Of a DNA stretch of 64,000 nt, positions 25,066-34,050 are shown piece after piece. The stretch's first letter is position 1; each line of letters begins with the position of its first letter. The position numbers were made by a program, and so were the translations under genes. Source of the DNA: Caldithrix abyssi DSM 13497 (GTDB lineage Bacteria > Calditrichota > Calditrichia > Calditrichales > Calditrichaceae); the NCBI RefSeq assembly GCF_001886815.1, contig NZ_CP018099.1, positions 868,001 through 932,000 on the forward strand, given 5' to 3'. The notes beneath the pieces were generated by a model. The model did not search any database, was not told the origin of the DNA, and worked only from the letters and a program-made list of their open reading frames with translations.

Positions 25066-27170
25066 CTGAAAAACTGGTTTTCAAGCCACGGGCAAGATTG
25101 ATACTACAACTTGGAGAACAACTCATTAGAAATGAAAGCATCGCACTCCTTGAACTGGTGAAAAATGCTTATGATGCCGATGCTTCACAGGTTCGGGTTA
25201 TTATGAAAAACATAGATAAACCTGGAGATGGATTAATTATTGTTGAAGATGATGGATGCGGAATGACCATGGAGATCATAAAAAATGAATGGATGGAACC
25301 GGGAAGTGATTATAAGGAAAATTTATTTAAACAAAAGAAGAGAACCGCAAAATATGGTCGCCTTCCGCTTGGAGAAAAAGGTATTGGAAGATTTGCAGCA
25401 CATAAACTGGGGAGTTATATCACTCTTATTTCCAGAGCAGAAGATAATCCTGAAATTGTGGTAAATATAGACTGGACTGAATTCGAAAAGTCAAGATACC
25501 TTGAGGAAGTACCTATTAAAATAATTGATAGAAGTGCAGAATATTTTGCGATCAGGTCAGGAACCAGAATAGAAATTAGAAAACTAAGAACGCGATGGAC
25601 TCGAGGAATGATGAGAGAGGTATACAGGTCTCTTGTTTCTTTTACTTCTCCTTTTGATACACCTGAATCCTTCAAGGTGATTTTGAAAACGGATAAGGAA
25701 GAATGGGTGAAAGATTTACTTAAAATAGAAGATGTGAAAAACTATGCACTTTTCAGATTTAAATGTATTATGGAAGGCAATCATATAAAAGAGTTCCTTT
25801 ATAATTTCACCCCATGGAATTCAATGAAAAAAATAGATGGTAGAACAGTTGACGAAACAGATACATATATACAAAAAAGACTTTTGCTCGTCGACCGGGA
25901 AGGAGAAATAAATCTTAACAAATCTAAAGTAGGTATTGTAATCTTTGAAGGTTTTATTTTTGACCTTGATCCTAAAATACTGGGTCTTGGCGTACCTGAC
26001 AAAAAAACACTGAGAGAATATTTGAAAATCAATGGAGGTATCAGGATATACAGGGACGGAATAAGAATATATGATTATGGGGAACCCGGGAATGACTGGC
26101 TGGATCTTGGTATCCGAAGAGTAAATGAGCCAACAAAGCGAATAAGCAATAACATAATCGTTGCTGCTGTACATCTTGACAGAGAAAAAAGCACGGATCT
26201 TAGAGAAAAAACAAATAGAGAAGGTTTTATTGAAAATGAGGCTTTCAGTGAATTGAAAAGGGCGCTTCTTTATTGTATCGGACAGATTGAAGAACTCAGG
26301 TATGAGGATAAAGAGAAAATCAGAGTGGCCTATGGTTTGAAAAGCATGAAAGAGCCGGTTATTGCCGGAATAACTGAATTAAAAGAGGTTCTCAACAAAA
26401 AAATCAGGGAAGAGAAATTAAAAAAAGATATTTTCAGGTATCTGGATAGAATCGAAAATGAATACAAAAGTATGAGAGACATTCTACTGAGGGGAGCGGG
26501 AGCAGGCTTAACTCTAAGTGTGGTTATACATGAAATTGAAAAGATAATCAGTGAATTAAAGAAAGTTGTCAAAATAGAGGTCACCACTGAAAGAATTAAA
26601 AGTCTTGTGGAACATCTGGCAAAACTTATTGAAGGGTATACCCTGGTCATTAAAAAAAGTGAAGTGAAAAAATGGAATTTAAGAAAACTGATCGACCAAT
26701 CAATTTTTAATATGGAATACAGATTTAAGGTTCATGATATAGAAGTTATAAAAGCATATGAAAGTAAGGTGAATGATATATTTATTAAATGTTCCAGAAA
26801 TCTGTTTATTAACTCCCTTATCAACATAATGGATAATTCAATATGGTGGCTTGAATATAAATACAGGGGTAAAAAATTTAAAAAGGAAATATTTGTTGAT
26901 GTATCGGATTACCTGATTGACGGTTACCTATCAATAATTATAGCAGATAATGGCCCCGGATTGACTCTTTCGCCTGATGAAATTACCAGACCTTTTGTTT
27001 CCGCCAAACCTGACGGAATGGGACTCGGATTACATATCGTGGATGAAGTGATGAAGGCACATGGAGGATTCCTGAAATTTCCGGAATATGATGAGGTTAA
27101 TATTGGGGAAGATTTTAAAGACGGGGCAATTGTTCTACTCGCCTTCAAGAAAGAGGAGGAAAAATTATGA
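25062..27170 (+). CDS. Double-GHKL ATPase: Hsp90/MORC-like N-terminus and histidine-kinase-like C-terminus
   Basis: This 702-residue protein has two GHKL ATPase cores. The N-terminal one shows ELVKNAYDADAS (31-42), EDDGCGM (62-68) and GEKGIGRFA (104-112), as in the MutL/Hsp90/MORC group. After a coiled region comes a possible phosphoacceptor helix around H490 (VVIHEIEK), then a histidine-kinase-type core: N box NSLINIMDNS near 581-592, G1 ADNGPG near 628-633 and GMGLGL near 652-657. There is no membrane segment, so it is cytosolic. It overlaps the methyltransferase gene by 4 bases and the receiver-like gene by 4. I infer that it senses something in the cell and passes phosphate to the next gene product. 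Confidence 0.85.
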   Translation: MTEKLVFKPRARLILQLGEQLIRNESIALLELVKNAYDADASQVRVIMKNIDKPGDGLIIVEDDGCGMTMEIIKNEWMEPGSDYKENLFKQKKRTAKYGRLPLGEKGIGRFAAHKLGSYITLISRAEDNPEIVVNIDWTEFEKSRYLEEVPIKIIDRSAEYFAIRSGTRIEIRKLRTRWTRGMMREVYRSLVSFTSPFDTPESFKVILKTDKEEWVKDLLKIEDVKNYALFRFKCIMEGNHIKEFLYNFTPWNSMKKIDGRTVDETDTYIQKRLLLVDREGEINLNKSKVGIVIFEGFIFDLDPKILGLGVPDKKTLREYLKINGGIRIYRDGIRIYDYGEPGNDWLDLGIRRVNEPTKRISNNIIVAAVHLDREKSTDLREKTNREGFIENEAFSELKRALLYCIGQIEELRYEDKEKIRVAYGLKSMKEPVIAGITELKEVLNKKIREEKLKKDIFRYLDRIENEYKSMRDILLRGAGAGLTLSVVIHEIEKIISELKKVVKIEVTTERIKSLVEHLAKLIEGYTLVIKKSEVKKWNLRKLIDQSIFNMEYRFKVHDIEVIKAYESKVNDIFIKCSRNLFINSLINIMDNSIWWLEYKYRGKKFKKEIFVDVSDYLIDGYLSIIIADNGPGLTLSPDEITRPFVSAKPDGMGLGLHIVDEVMKAHGGFLKFPEYDEVNIGEDFKDGAIVLLAFKKEEEKL

Positions 27171-28429
27171 ACCTGCCTGTAAGTGGAAGAGTGGTGCTGA
27201 TAGACGATAAATTTAAAGAGGCACTTCCGCTTATACGGGTGCTTTCCCAGGAAAGGATTGCTGTCACTTTTTTTAGCGGAAGAATAGAAGAACTTCCCTC
27301 AGAACCCTTTCAGGATGTAAGAATAATATTCATGGACATGGTTCTTGATGGCCTGGATGGAGCAGATGACAAAACAATAATATCTACTCTAATGGGAGTA
27401 GTTAAAAAGATCGTATCACCGGAAAGTGGCCCTTTTATTCTCGCTGTTTGGACAAAACATCCGGAGAAAGTTGAAAAAGTTCAGAATGCATTGCGAGAAG
27501 AAGGTTTTTATTTGATACAGATCAATCTCGAAAAGGAATATTTTTTCAAAATGTCAGAAGATGGCAAAGAATGGTTATTTGATGAAAACAAATTCGATGA
27601 CCTTAAAAAAAAGTTAAAAGAAAAAACACAGGAAATAGAGATATTTGAAACTTTTATTATCTGGGAAAATCTGATTCACGACTCTGCATCCGAAACTGTT
27701 AATGAAGTTTCCAGATTTTCTGAATATAATGATGCATGGAATGATGAAATAAAAAAAATTTTTTATAATCTTTCAAAGGCATGGGCTGGCAGAAGAGAAG
27801 ATGATGTCGCAGTTAAAGATTCTTTTTATTCTTTTCACCAGATATTCAACGACATTCTTGAAAGAAAAACTCAGAGCATTGAGACTGCTGACGTTGTGTT
27901 TGAAGAAGGTGAACTCAGTAATGAGGTTAAAGGGAAAATTAATTTTAGAATCCTGGCAGACACTTCTACTTATGAGAAGGTTTATCCAGGAATTGTATAT
28001 AAAGTGCATTCTCTTGAATCGTCTTTTATGAGTGATATTTTGAATGAAAATGATGATAAACGTTTGAATCTTATAATCAGAGGTTCTATTCCTGTTTTGA
28101 TTGAAGTCTCTCCAGTTTGTGACTTTGTACAAAACAAGATGAGAATGAGCCGTATGATTAAGGGGGTCCTACTTCCAGATTCTGTTGAAAATTATAATTC
28201 AGTATGGAGAAAAATTAAAAAATCAGCATCTTTTCTTTATGTTTCACCTGTAATTTATTATGGTAACTCAGTATTCCGGATGGTTCTGGATTTTAGATAT
28301 TTTACTTCAGAACCACTCAGTAACCAGGAAAGAGAAACTATTTTCCGGATTCGAAAAGATATTCTCAATGATATACAGACCAGGCTTGCTTTTCATGTAA
28401 ACAGAACGGGAGTGCTTTTTCTTGAATAG
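27167..28429 (+). CDS. Receiver-like protein with unknown C-terminal effector region
   Basis: This is a 420-residue protein. Residues 8 to about 125 look like a divergent response-regulator receiver: acidic pair D13-D14 (VVLIDDKF), phosphoacceptor-like D57 in IIFMDMVLDG, and an FILAVWTKHP strand carrying the expected Lys. Residues about 130-240 are helical. The rest is a domain I do not recognise; its most striking motif is PVLIEVSPVCDFVQNK with C318-D319. The ATGA overlap with the GHKL gene supports a kinase-receiver pair. There is no helix-turn-helix, GGDEF or HD motif, so the output is not a standard one and could be an effector enzyme or a docking domain. Confidence 0.72.
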   Translation: MNLPVSGRVVLIDDKFKEALPLIRVLSQERIAVTFFSGRIEELPSEPFQDVRIIFMDMVLDGLDGADDKTIISTLMGVVKKIVSPESGPFILAVWTKHPEKVEKVQNALREEGFYLIQINLEKEYFFKMSEDGKEWLFDENKFDDLKKKLKEKTQEIEIFETFIIWENLIHDSASETVNEVSRFSEYNDAWNDEIKKIFYNLSKAWAGRREDDVAVKDSFYSFHQIFNDILERKTQSIETADVVFEEGELSNEVKGKINFRILADTSTYEKVYPGIVYKVHSLESSFMSDILNENDDKRLNLIIRGSIPVLIEVSPVCDFVQNKMRMSRMIKGVLLPDSVENYNSVWRKIKKSASFLYVSPVIYYGNSVFRMVLDFRYFTSEPLSNQERETIFRIRKDILNDIQTRLAFHVNRTGVLFLE

Positions 28430-29078
28430 GAGCATATCAATAATTATTAAAAATATTCTAAAATGGTATACGCATAACAGTCGTAATTTCCCCTGGCGGG
28501 ATACAAAAGATCCCTACAAAATAATGATTGCTGAATTTATGCTGCATAGAACCAGAGCCGAACAGGTGGTTCCGGTATATCTTGATTTTATAAAAAAATA
28601 TCCTGATATATATTCGCTTGCTGATGCAAAACCGGAGGAAGTAAAAACAGTTACGAATCACCTTGGACTACACTGGAGAAGCAAGCATTTTATTGAAGCA
28701 GCAAAATATTTAATTAACAATTCAGGTGGAAAGTTTCCGGAAGAATACAATGCATTACGTCAAATTCCCGGTGTTGGAGAGTATATCGCCGGGGCAATAT
28801 TAACGGTATCCTTCAATAAGCCCGCTGCTGTTGTGGATAGCAATATTGCTCGTTTTATCAACAGATTCTGGAACTTAAACCTTAACGGGGAAATTCGGAG
28901 AAAAAGAAAGATTAAAGAGATTGCGGATGATTTGTTTCATAATCCAGAACCCGGTAAATTACTTTTTGCTCTTGTTGATTTCACCACTGCTATTTGTAAA
29001 CCGGGACAACCATTGTGTAATGAGTGCCCTTTAAAAGTGAAATGCCTGTATTATCTGGAAAAAACAAATGAGAAATAG
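28422..29078 (+). CDS. HhH-GPD DNA glycosylase, Mig/MutY type (likely G/T mismatch repair)
   Basis: This 218-residue protein is an HhH-GPD glycosylase with FPWRDTKDPY, AEFMLHRTRAEQV, hairpin IPGVGEYIAGAI (Y121), catalytic Asp D139 (VVDSNIAR) and a [4Fe-4S] set C192-x6-C199-x2-C202-x5-C208. It lacks the C-terminal NUDIX-like domain of MutY (usually about 350 residues) and has HRT where MutY has QQT. These traits recall Mig of methanogens, a thymine glycosylase encoded beside a C5 methyltransferase that repairs T:G pairs from m5C deamination. TTG 28422 has GGGAG nine bases upstream and overlaps the previous gene. An adenine glycosylase role is the alternative. Confidence 0.83.
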   Translation: MNRSISIIIKNILKWYTHNSRNFPWRDTKDPYKIMIAEFMLHRTRAEQVVPVYLDFIKKYPDIYSLADAKPEEVKTVTNHLGLHWRSKHFIEAAKYLINNSGGKFPEEYNALRQIPGVGEYIAGAILTVSFNKPAAVVDSNIARFINRFWNLNLNGEIRRKRKIKEIADDLFHNPEPGKLLFALVDFTTAICKPGQPLCNECPLKVKCLYYLEKTNEK

Positions 29079-29137
29079 ATGAAAAAAGTGAACGGAAATT
29101 TTTAGAAAGTCTTAAGAAAACGGAGTGAGAAAATTCT

Positions 29138-31168
29138 ATGGCAAAAATCGAAATCAAAAAAACCGAACTGGTGTGGAAAGGCAAATACGATGAAGCCGGC
29201 CGGTTGAAACCGGTGGAGAAACCGGGCCCCTACCCGTTTCAGATTGTGGAGGTGGTGAACCAGCCGCGCGTGGAAAAGGGAGCCGGCCATACACAGTTAA
29301 GCATTTTTGATTACTACAAAGGCGACGAAGGCGAGTCTTTTGAAGAAGGCTGGCGCAACAAATTGATCTGGGGCGACAACAAGATGGTGATGAGCAGCCT
29401 GTTAGAGAACTTTGCTGGTAAGATTGACCTGATTTACATTGACCCGCCCTTTGCCACCGGCGCCGATTTTACCGTGGACATTCCCGTGGGCGAAAGCGGC
29501 GAAACCCTGCACAAAGAACACTCCATTATCGAAGAAAAAGCCTACCGCGATACCTGGGGCCGGGGGCTGGATAGTTTTCTGCAGATGATGTATGAGAGAT
29601 TGGTTTTGATGAAAGAATTATTATCCGAAGATGGTTCAATATATGTTCATTTAGATTGGAGAGTAAATAGTTACATTAGAATTATGTTAGATGAAATTCT
29701 TGGCGTAGATAATTTTAAAAATGAGATAATATGGCAAAAAATAAAGGCAGTAAAAGCACAATCAAGCAGTTATGGCAATGTAATTGATTCAATATTGTTC
29801 TATTCCAAAAGTGAAAAAACTATTTTTAATCAAATTAGAAAAGAACATAAAGAAGAATATTTAAAACAAATGTATAGATATGTAGACGAAAATGGAAGAA
29901 GATATCGATTGCATGATTTTACTCAAAAAGGATCAGGTCCTCCTAGATATTTTGGAAATAAAGGTTTGATAGCTCCCCCTGAAGGAAAACATTGGATATG
30001 GTCTCAAGAAAAAATTGATGAAGGTTTAAAGAAGAACTTAATAGTTTTTTCCAAAACCGGGATGCCACAGGTAAAAAGATTTTTAGACGAAGTTGAAGGA
30101 GAGGCATTAAGCAATTTATGGAATGATATAAACCCAATAGGTTCTGTTTCACATGAAAGGATTGATTATCCCACCCAAAAACCAGAAGCCCTGCTGGAAC
30201 GAATCATCCGTGCCAGCAGCAATGAAGGCGATTTAGTCGCCGACTTTTTCTGCGGCAGCGGTACCACCTGTGCGGTGGCGGAAAAGTTGGGCCGCCGCTG
30301 GATCGGCGTGGATTTAAGCCGCTACGCCATTCACACCACCCGCAAACGGCTGCTGGAAATCGAGCACAGCAAAAGCCTGGAAGATCCCAAAAAGAAATAC
30401 GGCAAAAAGGCCCGCCCCTTTGAAATCCTGAACCTGGGCAAATACGAGCGCCAGTTCTGGCAGGTAAAAGCCTTCGGCAAGAAGGACGAAAAGGAAGCCC
30501 TGTATGAATACCTGGCCTTCATCCTGAAACTCTACGAGGCAGAGCCCATCAGCGGTTCCAGTCACATCCACGGCAAAAAAGGCAACGCCCTGGTGTACAT
30601 CGGCGCGGTGGATGCCCCCGTCACCATTCAGGAGGTGATCGATGCCCTGAAGGACACCAGAGAACTGGGCATGAAGGAACTGCACGTGCTGGGCTGGGAA
30701 TGGGAAATGGGCCTGAATGACGCCATTCAGGAAGTGGCAAAGGACATGGGCATCCGGCTCAAACTGCGCATCATCCCCATGGATGTTACCGATCCCCGGG
30801 CGGTGCAGAAGGGCGATATTCGCTTCTTTGAACTGGCCTATTTCAAAGCCGATATTCAAACCAGCAGTAGAACCATTAAGGTGAAACTGCAGGATTTTGT
30901 CATTCCCCATACGGATCTCATTCCCCGCGAGGTGCAGGATTCCATACGGAAATGGAGCGACTGGATCGACTACTGGGCCATCGACTTTGACTTCCGCAAC
31001 GACACCTTCAACAATGGCTGGACCTCCTACCGCACCAAAAAGAACCGGCAACTGGTGCTTCAGGCGGAGCACAAATATGAAAAGCCGGGCAAATATAAAA
31101 TCTTCATCAAGATCATCGATATTTTCGGTATCGATACATCGCAAATTTACGAAATTGAGGTGAAGTAG
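29138..31168 (+). CDS. Type III-like adenine-specific DNA methyltransferase (Mod)
   Basis: This 676-residue beta-class amino-methyltransferase has the catalytic motif DPPF (D102) before the AdoMet motif DFFCGSGTT (369-377), the order of Type III Mod proteins. The target recognition region falls between them, in residues about 150-345, where the DNA changes from GC-rich to strikingly AT-rich (about 29590-30170) and back. Residues beyond 400 form a long C-terminal region ending in a PKD-like motif (WTSYRTKKNRQLVLQAEHKYEKPGKYKIFIKIIDIFG). It ends 2 bases before the Res-like gene. N6-adenine is most likely; N4-cytosine is possible. Confidence 0.9.
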   Translation: MAKIEIKKTELVWKGKYDEAGRLKPVEKPGPYPFQIVEVVNQPRVEKGAGHTQLSIFDYYKGDEGESFEEGWRNKLIWGDNKMVMSSLLENFAGKIDLIYIDPPFATGADFTVDIPVGESGETLHKEHSIIEEKAYRDTWGRGLDSFLQMMYERLVLMKELLSEDGSIYVHLDWRVNSYIRIMLDEILGVDNFKNEIIWQKIKAVKAQSSSYGNVIDSILFYSKSEKTIFNQIRKEHKEEYLKQMYRYVDENGRRYRLHDFTQKGSGPPRYFGNKGLIAPPEGKHWIWSQEKIDEGLKKNLIVFSKTGMPQVKRFLDEVEGEALSNLWNDINPIGSVSHERIDYPTQKPEALLERIIRASSNEGDLVADFFCGSGTTCAVAEKLGRRWIGVDLSRYAIHTTRKRLLEIEHSKSLEDPKKKYGKKARPFEILNLGKYERQFWQVKAFGKKDEKEALYEYLAFILKLYEAEPISGSSHIHGKKGNALVYIGAVDAPVTIQEVIDALKDTRELGMKELHVLGWEWEMGLNDAIQEVAKDMGIRLKLRIIPMDVTDPRAVQKGDIRFFELAYFKADIQTSSRTIKVKLQDFVIPHTDLIPREVQDSIRKWSDWIDYWAIDFDFRNDTFNNGWTSYRTKKNRQLVLQAEHKYEKPGKYKIFIKIIDIFGIDTSQIYEIEVK

Positions 31169-31170
31169 CC

Positions 31171-33912
31171 ATGCCGAAAACCTGGGTGCAATACAATAAA
31201 GAACTGCCTTATTTAGAGGATCGCCAGCCCTGGGAGATTCCCACCTGTTACATGCGCAAAAGCGGGCCCAATGCATACGAGGTGGTGGAAGGACGCCGCC
31301 CCAGCCGCATGTTTCTGGTCAACAAACTGCGCAAAGCAGTGGACCAGTGGCGGGCAGAGGGCTATCCGGGCGCCACGCCCACCAGCCGGGAACTGCTGAC
31401 CTACTGGTTTGAGCAGAGCCACCCGCCGGTATTCGGCAACGAGCCCTTTCACTTCTACTTCTGCCAGCGGGAAGCCATCGAGACCCTGATCTACCTGTAT
31501 GAAGTCCGGCAGTTTACCGATCTGGCGGAGGTGATCGATAAATTCCACGAGGAATATCGGGGCACGCTGTTTTCCGGTGAATACGAAATTTCCGAAGCGA
31601 TGGACGGCAAGCGCACCCTGAAGCGCTACTTTCCGGAACTGCAGCAGGAGGGCGAGCAGGAACTACCGGAGAAGGATTTGTTGCGCTATGCCATCAAAAT
31701 AGCCACGGGATCGGGCAAGACCATGGTGATGGCGCTGGTGGTGGTGTGGAGTTACTTCAACCGCCTGAGAGAGGGCAGCCGCCGCCATGCGGATAACTTC
31801 CTGATCGTGGCACCCAACGTGATCGTCTATGAACGGCTGGCCAAGGATTTTGCCGATGGAAAGATCTTCCACGAGTTTCCCTTCATTCCCCCGGCCTGGA
31901 AATCCCGCTGGAAATTGAACATCAAACTGCGGGGGGATGAATCACCGCTGGCGCCCGGAGGAAATCTGGTAGTCAACAACATCCATCAATTGTATGAATC
32001 CCGCCAGAAAACCTGGGAACCTAAGAACATCATCCAGGCCATTCTGGGGCAGGATGTGCCGAAAGATCCGGCCAGACCACCGCAGACGTTGCTGGAAAGA
32101 CTGAAGGAACTGGATAACCTGCTGGTGATGAACGACGAAGCTCACCACGTGCACGATGACGAGCTAAAATGGAACGAGTCGCTGCTGTCGTTGCATAACA
32201 GCATTCCCGGCGGCTTAAAGATGTGGCTGGATTTTTCCGCCACGCCCAAAACGCCCAACAACACCTACTATCCCTGGATCATTGTGGATTATCCGCTGGC
32301 GCAGGCTGTGGAAGACCGGATCGTCAAGGTGCCGCTCATTGTTCACACGGTAAATAAGAGCGACCCGGAGAAGATCACCGGTGACAATGTGGTGCAGAAA
32401 TACGGTGCCTGGATTACCGCAGCGCTCAAGCGCTGGAAAGAACATTTTGACGCCTATCAGGGAATCGGCAAGAAACCGATTCTGTTTCTCATGGCAGAAA
32501 AGAACGCCTATGCCGATCGCATTGCGGAAGCGATTGCCAGGCGGGGTAAAAAATATGGCATCGAGAAAGATGAAATCCTGGTGATTCATACTGATTCGAC
32601 CGGCGAAATCCGCAAGAGCGATCTGAAGAAATTAAGAGATACGGCACGCGATGTGGACAGCCCGGATAACAAAATAAAGGTGATAGTCAGCGTGCTGATG
32701 TTGCGGGAGGGCTGGGATGTGCAGAACGTGACCATCGTTCTGGGACTGCGCGCCTTTGATTCACCAATTCTGCCGGAACAGGCCATCGGGCGCGGTCTCC
32801 GTCTGATGCGGGATGTGAGTCCGGATCGGACACAAACGCTGGAGGTGATCGGGAATAACCGCTTTGAGAAGATCGTGAAGGAACTGGAAACAGAAGGTGT
32901 GGGCGTCAATACCACAAAGACGCCGCCGCCCCTGCCGGTAACCATCGCGCCGGAAAAGAAACGCCTGCAATATGACATTTCCATTCCGCAGACGGATTTC
33001 TCTTATGTTCGCGTGTATCGGGATATTGAGGCGGTGGATGTTTCCGGGCTGCCATCCATTTTTACATCGGATAAATTAAGTGAAGATCAAATAACGCTGT
33101 TAAAGATGGAAGTGATGAATCTGGGCGTGGAGGTTCATCAGGTAGAAATTGAATCTGAGTATATAGAACTGGGCCGGGAACTGGTTTCTTATATTACCAA
33201 TCAAATTATGAAACGGGCTGGATTAACCGATTGTTTTCATGTGCTGTATCCTAAGGTTACCGAATACATTTTAACGCGCTGCTTTGAAGCCACGCTTACG
33301 GACATTGAAAATGAAGAGTTGCGAAGGAAATTAAAAGAATTAAGCATTCAGGAGGCAATCATCGATCTGCTGGCGCGTGAAATCGGCAAAGCCACTGTGC
33401 ACCAGAAACCCATTACCATTAAAGGTAAGCCGATAAAATTATCCGAAACGCCCAGATTCCTGTGGCGGCGGAAACATATTCGTTGTAAAAAAACAGTATT
33501 CAATTTCGTTGCCTGTTACAATGATTTTGAGGCAGAGTTTGCCGAATTCCTGGACCGTGCCGATGATGTGGAAGCCTTTGCTGCTCTGACTAACATTTTA
33601 CGGATCGATTATCTTTCCGTTTCGGGAGCTATCCGGCACTATTTGCCTGATTTTGTCGCAGTGCAGAATGTGGATGGGAAAAAAACCTTCTGGATAATTG
33701 AGACTAAGGGGCGGGAATATCCGGATCTGGAGAATAAGAATAGAACTATAAAACGCTGGTGTGAGGCAGTAAGTAAGCAGACAGTGGGTGAGTGGAAGTA
33801 TTTGCTTGTTAGACAAACTCACTTTAATGAAATAAAGGGTAAATTGCAATCAATTTATCAATTGATTGCATATATTTCAGATAATCGCTCTGCTCAGTTA
33901 AAAATAATATAA
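31171..33912 (+). CDS. Type III-like restriction endonuclease/helicase (Res, BPTD_3080 type)
   Basis: This 913-residue protein has a superfamily 2 helicase: Walker A ATGSGKT (K183), a DEAH box (D322, MNDEAHHVH), FSATPKT, and the C-terminal helicase motifs MLREGWDVQNV and EQAIGRGLRLM. A PD-(D/E)XK nuclease closes the protein, LPDFVAV (about 824) and IIETKGRE (about 844). It forms a complete restriction-modification pair with the Mod gene 2 bases upstream and should cut unmodified DNA after ATP-driven movement. The frame is intact. DNA composition becomes more AT-rich in the last 850 bases. Confidence 0.92.
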   Translation: MPKTWVQYNKELPYLEDRQPWEIPTCYMRKSGPNAYEVVEGRRPSRMFLVNKLRKAVDQWRAEGYPGATPTSRELLTYWFEQSHPPVFGNEPFHFYFCQREAIETLIYLYEVRQFTDLAEVIDKFHEEYRGTLFSGEYEISEAMDGKRTLKRYFPELQQEGEQELPEKDLLRYAIKIATGSGKTMVMALVVVWSYFNRLREGSRRHADNFLIVAPNVIVYERLAKDFADGKIFHEFPFIPPAWKSRWKLNIKLRGDESPLAPGGNLVVNNIHQLYESRQKTWEPKNIIQAILGQDVPKDPARPPQTLLERLKELDNLLVMNDEAHHVHDDELKWNESLLSLHNSIPGGLKMWLDFSATPKTPNNTYYPWIIVDYPLAQAVEDRIVKVPLIVHTVNKSDPEKITGDNVVQKYGAWITAALKRWKEHFDAYQGIGKKPILFLMAEKNAYADRIAEAIARRGKKYGIEKDEILVIHTDSTGEIRKSDLKKLRDTARDVDSPDNKIKVIVSVLMLREGWDVQNVTIVLGLRAFDSPILPEQAIGRGLRLMRDVSPDRTQTLEVIGNNRFEKIVKELETEGVGVNTTKTPPPLPVTIAPEKKRLQYDISIPQTDFSYVRVYRDIEAVDVSGLPSIFTSDKLSEDQITLLKMEVMNLGVEVHQVEIESEYIELGRELVSYITNQIMKRAGLTDCFHVLYPKVTEYILTRCFEATLTDIENEELRRKLKELSIQEAIIDLLAREIGKATVHQKPITIKGKPIKLSETPRFLWRRKHIRCKKTVFNFVACYNDFEAEFAEFLDRADDVEAFAALTNILRIDYLSVSGAIRHYLPDFVAVQNVDGKKTFWIIETKGREYPDLENKNRTIKRWCEAVSKQTVGEWKYLLVRQTHFNEIKGKLQSIYQLIAYISDNRSAQLKII

Positions 33913-33939
33913 ACCTGATTTTTATTTAAGTGAGGTGTT

Positions 33940-34023
33940 ATGCAAATTAATAAATTTGTCCACAGTTACTACAATTCTAAAAAAAAATCAATAACAAAAT
34001 CAGGATTAAGCATGGATAAGTGA
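33940..34023 (+). CDS. Small hypothetical ORF (27 aa) after the Res gene
   Basis: ATG 33940 has GTGAGGTG just upstream and runs to TGA at 34023. The product is basic (KKKS, TKSGLSMDK) with no recognised family. It lies between the restriction gene and the transposase remnant and could be a fragment of the decayed insertion sequence or a chance frame. Confidence 0.25.
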   Translation: MQINKFVHSYYNSKKKSITKSGLSMDK

Positions 34024-34050
34024 AGGAAAAAATTGATATGATCTTATCTA

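Noticed and set aside
28422-29078. Ordinary MutY adenine glycosylase
   Set aside because: It lacks the C-terminal MutY domain and the QQT motif, and its place in the methyltransferase cassette favours a Mig-type role; the alternative is kept open in the entry.
30314-31276. 320-codon minus-strand open frame over the mod gene
   Set aside because: It is produced by GC-rich codon bias of the mod 3' half; the plus-strand protein has clear methyltransferase motifs, while this frame has none.
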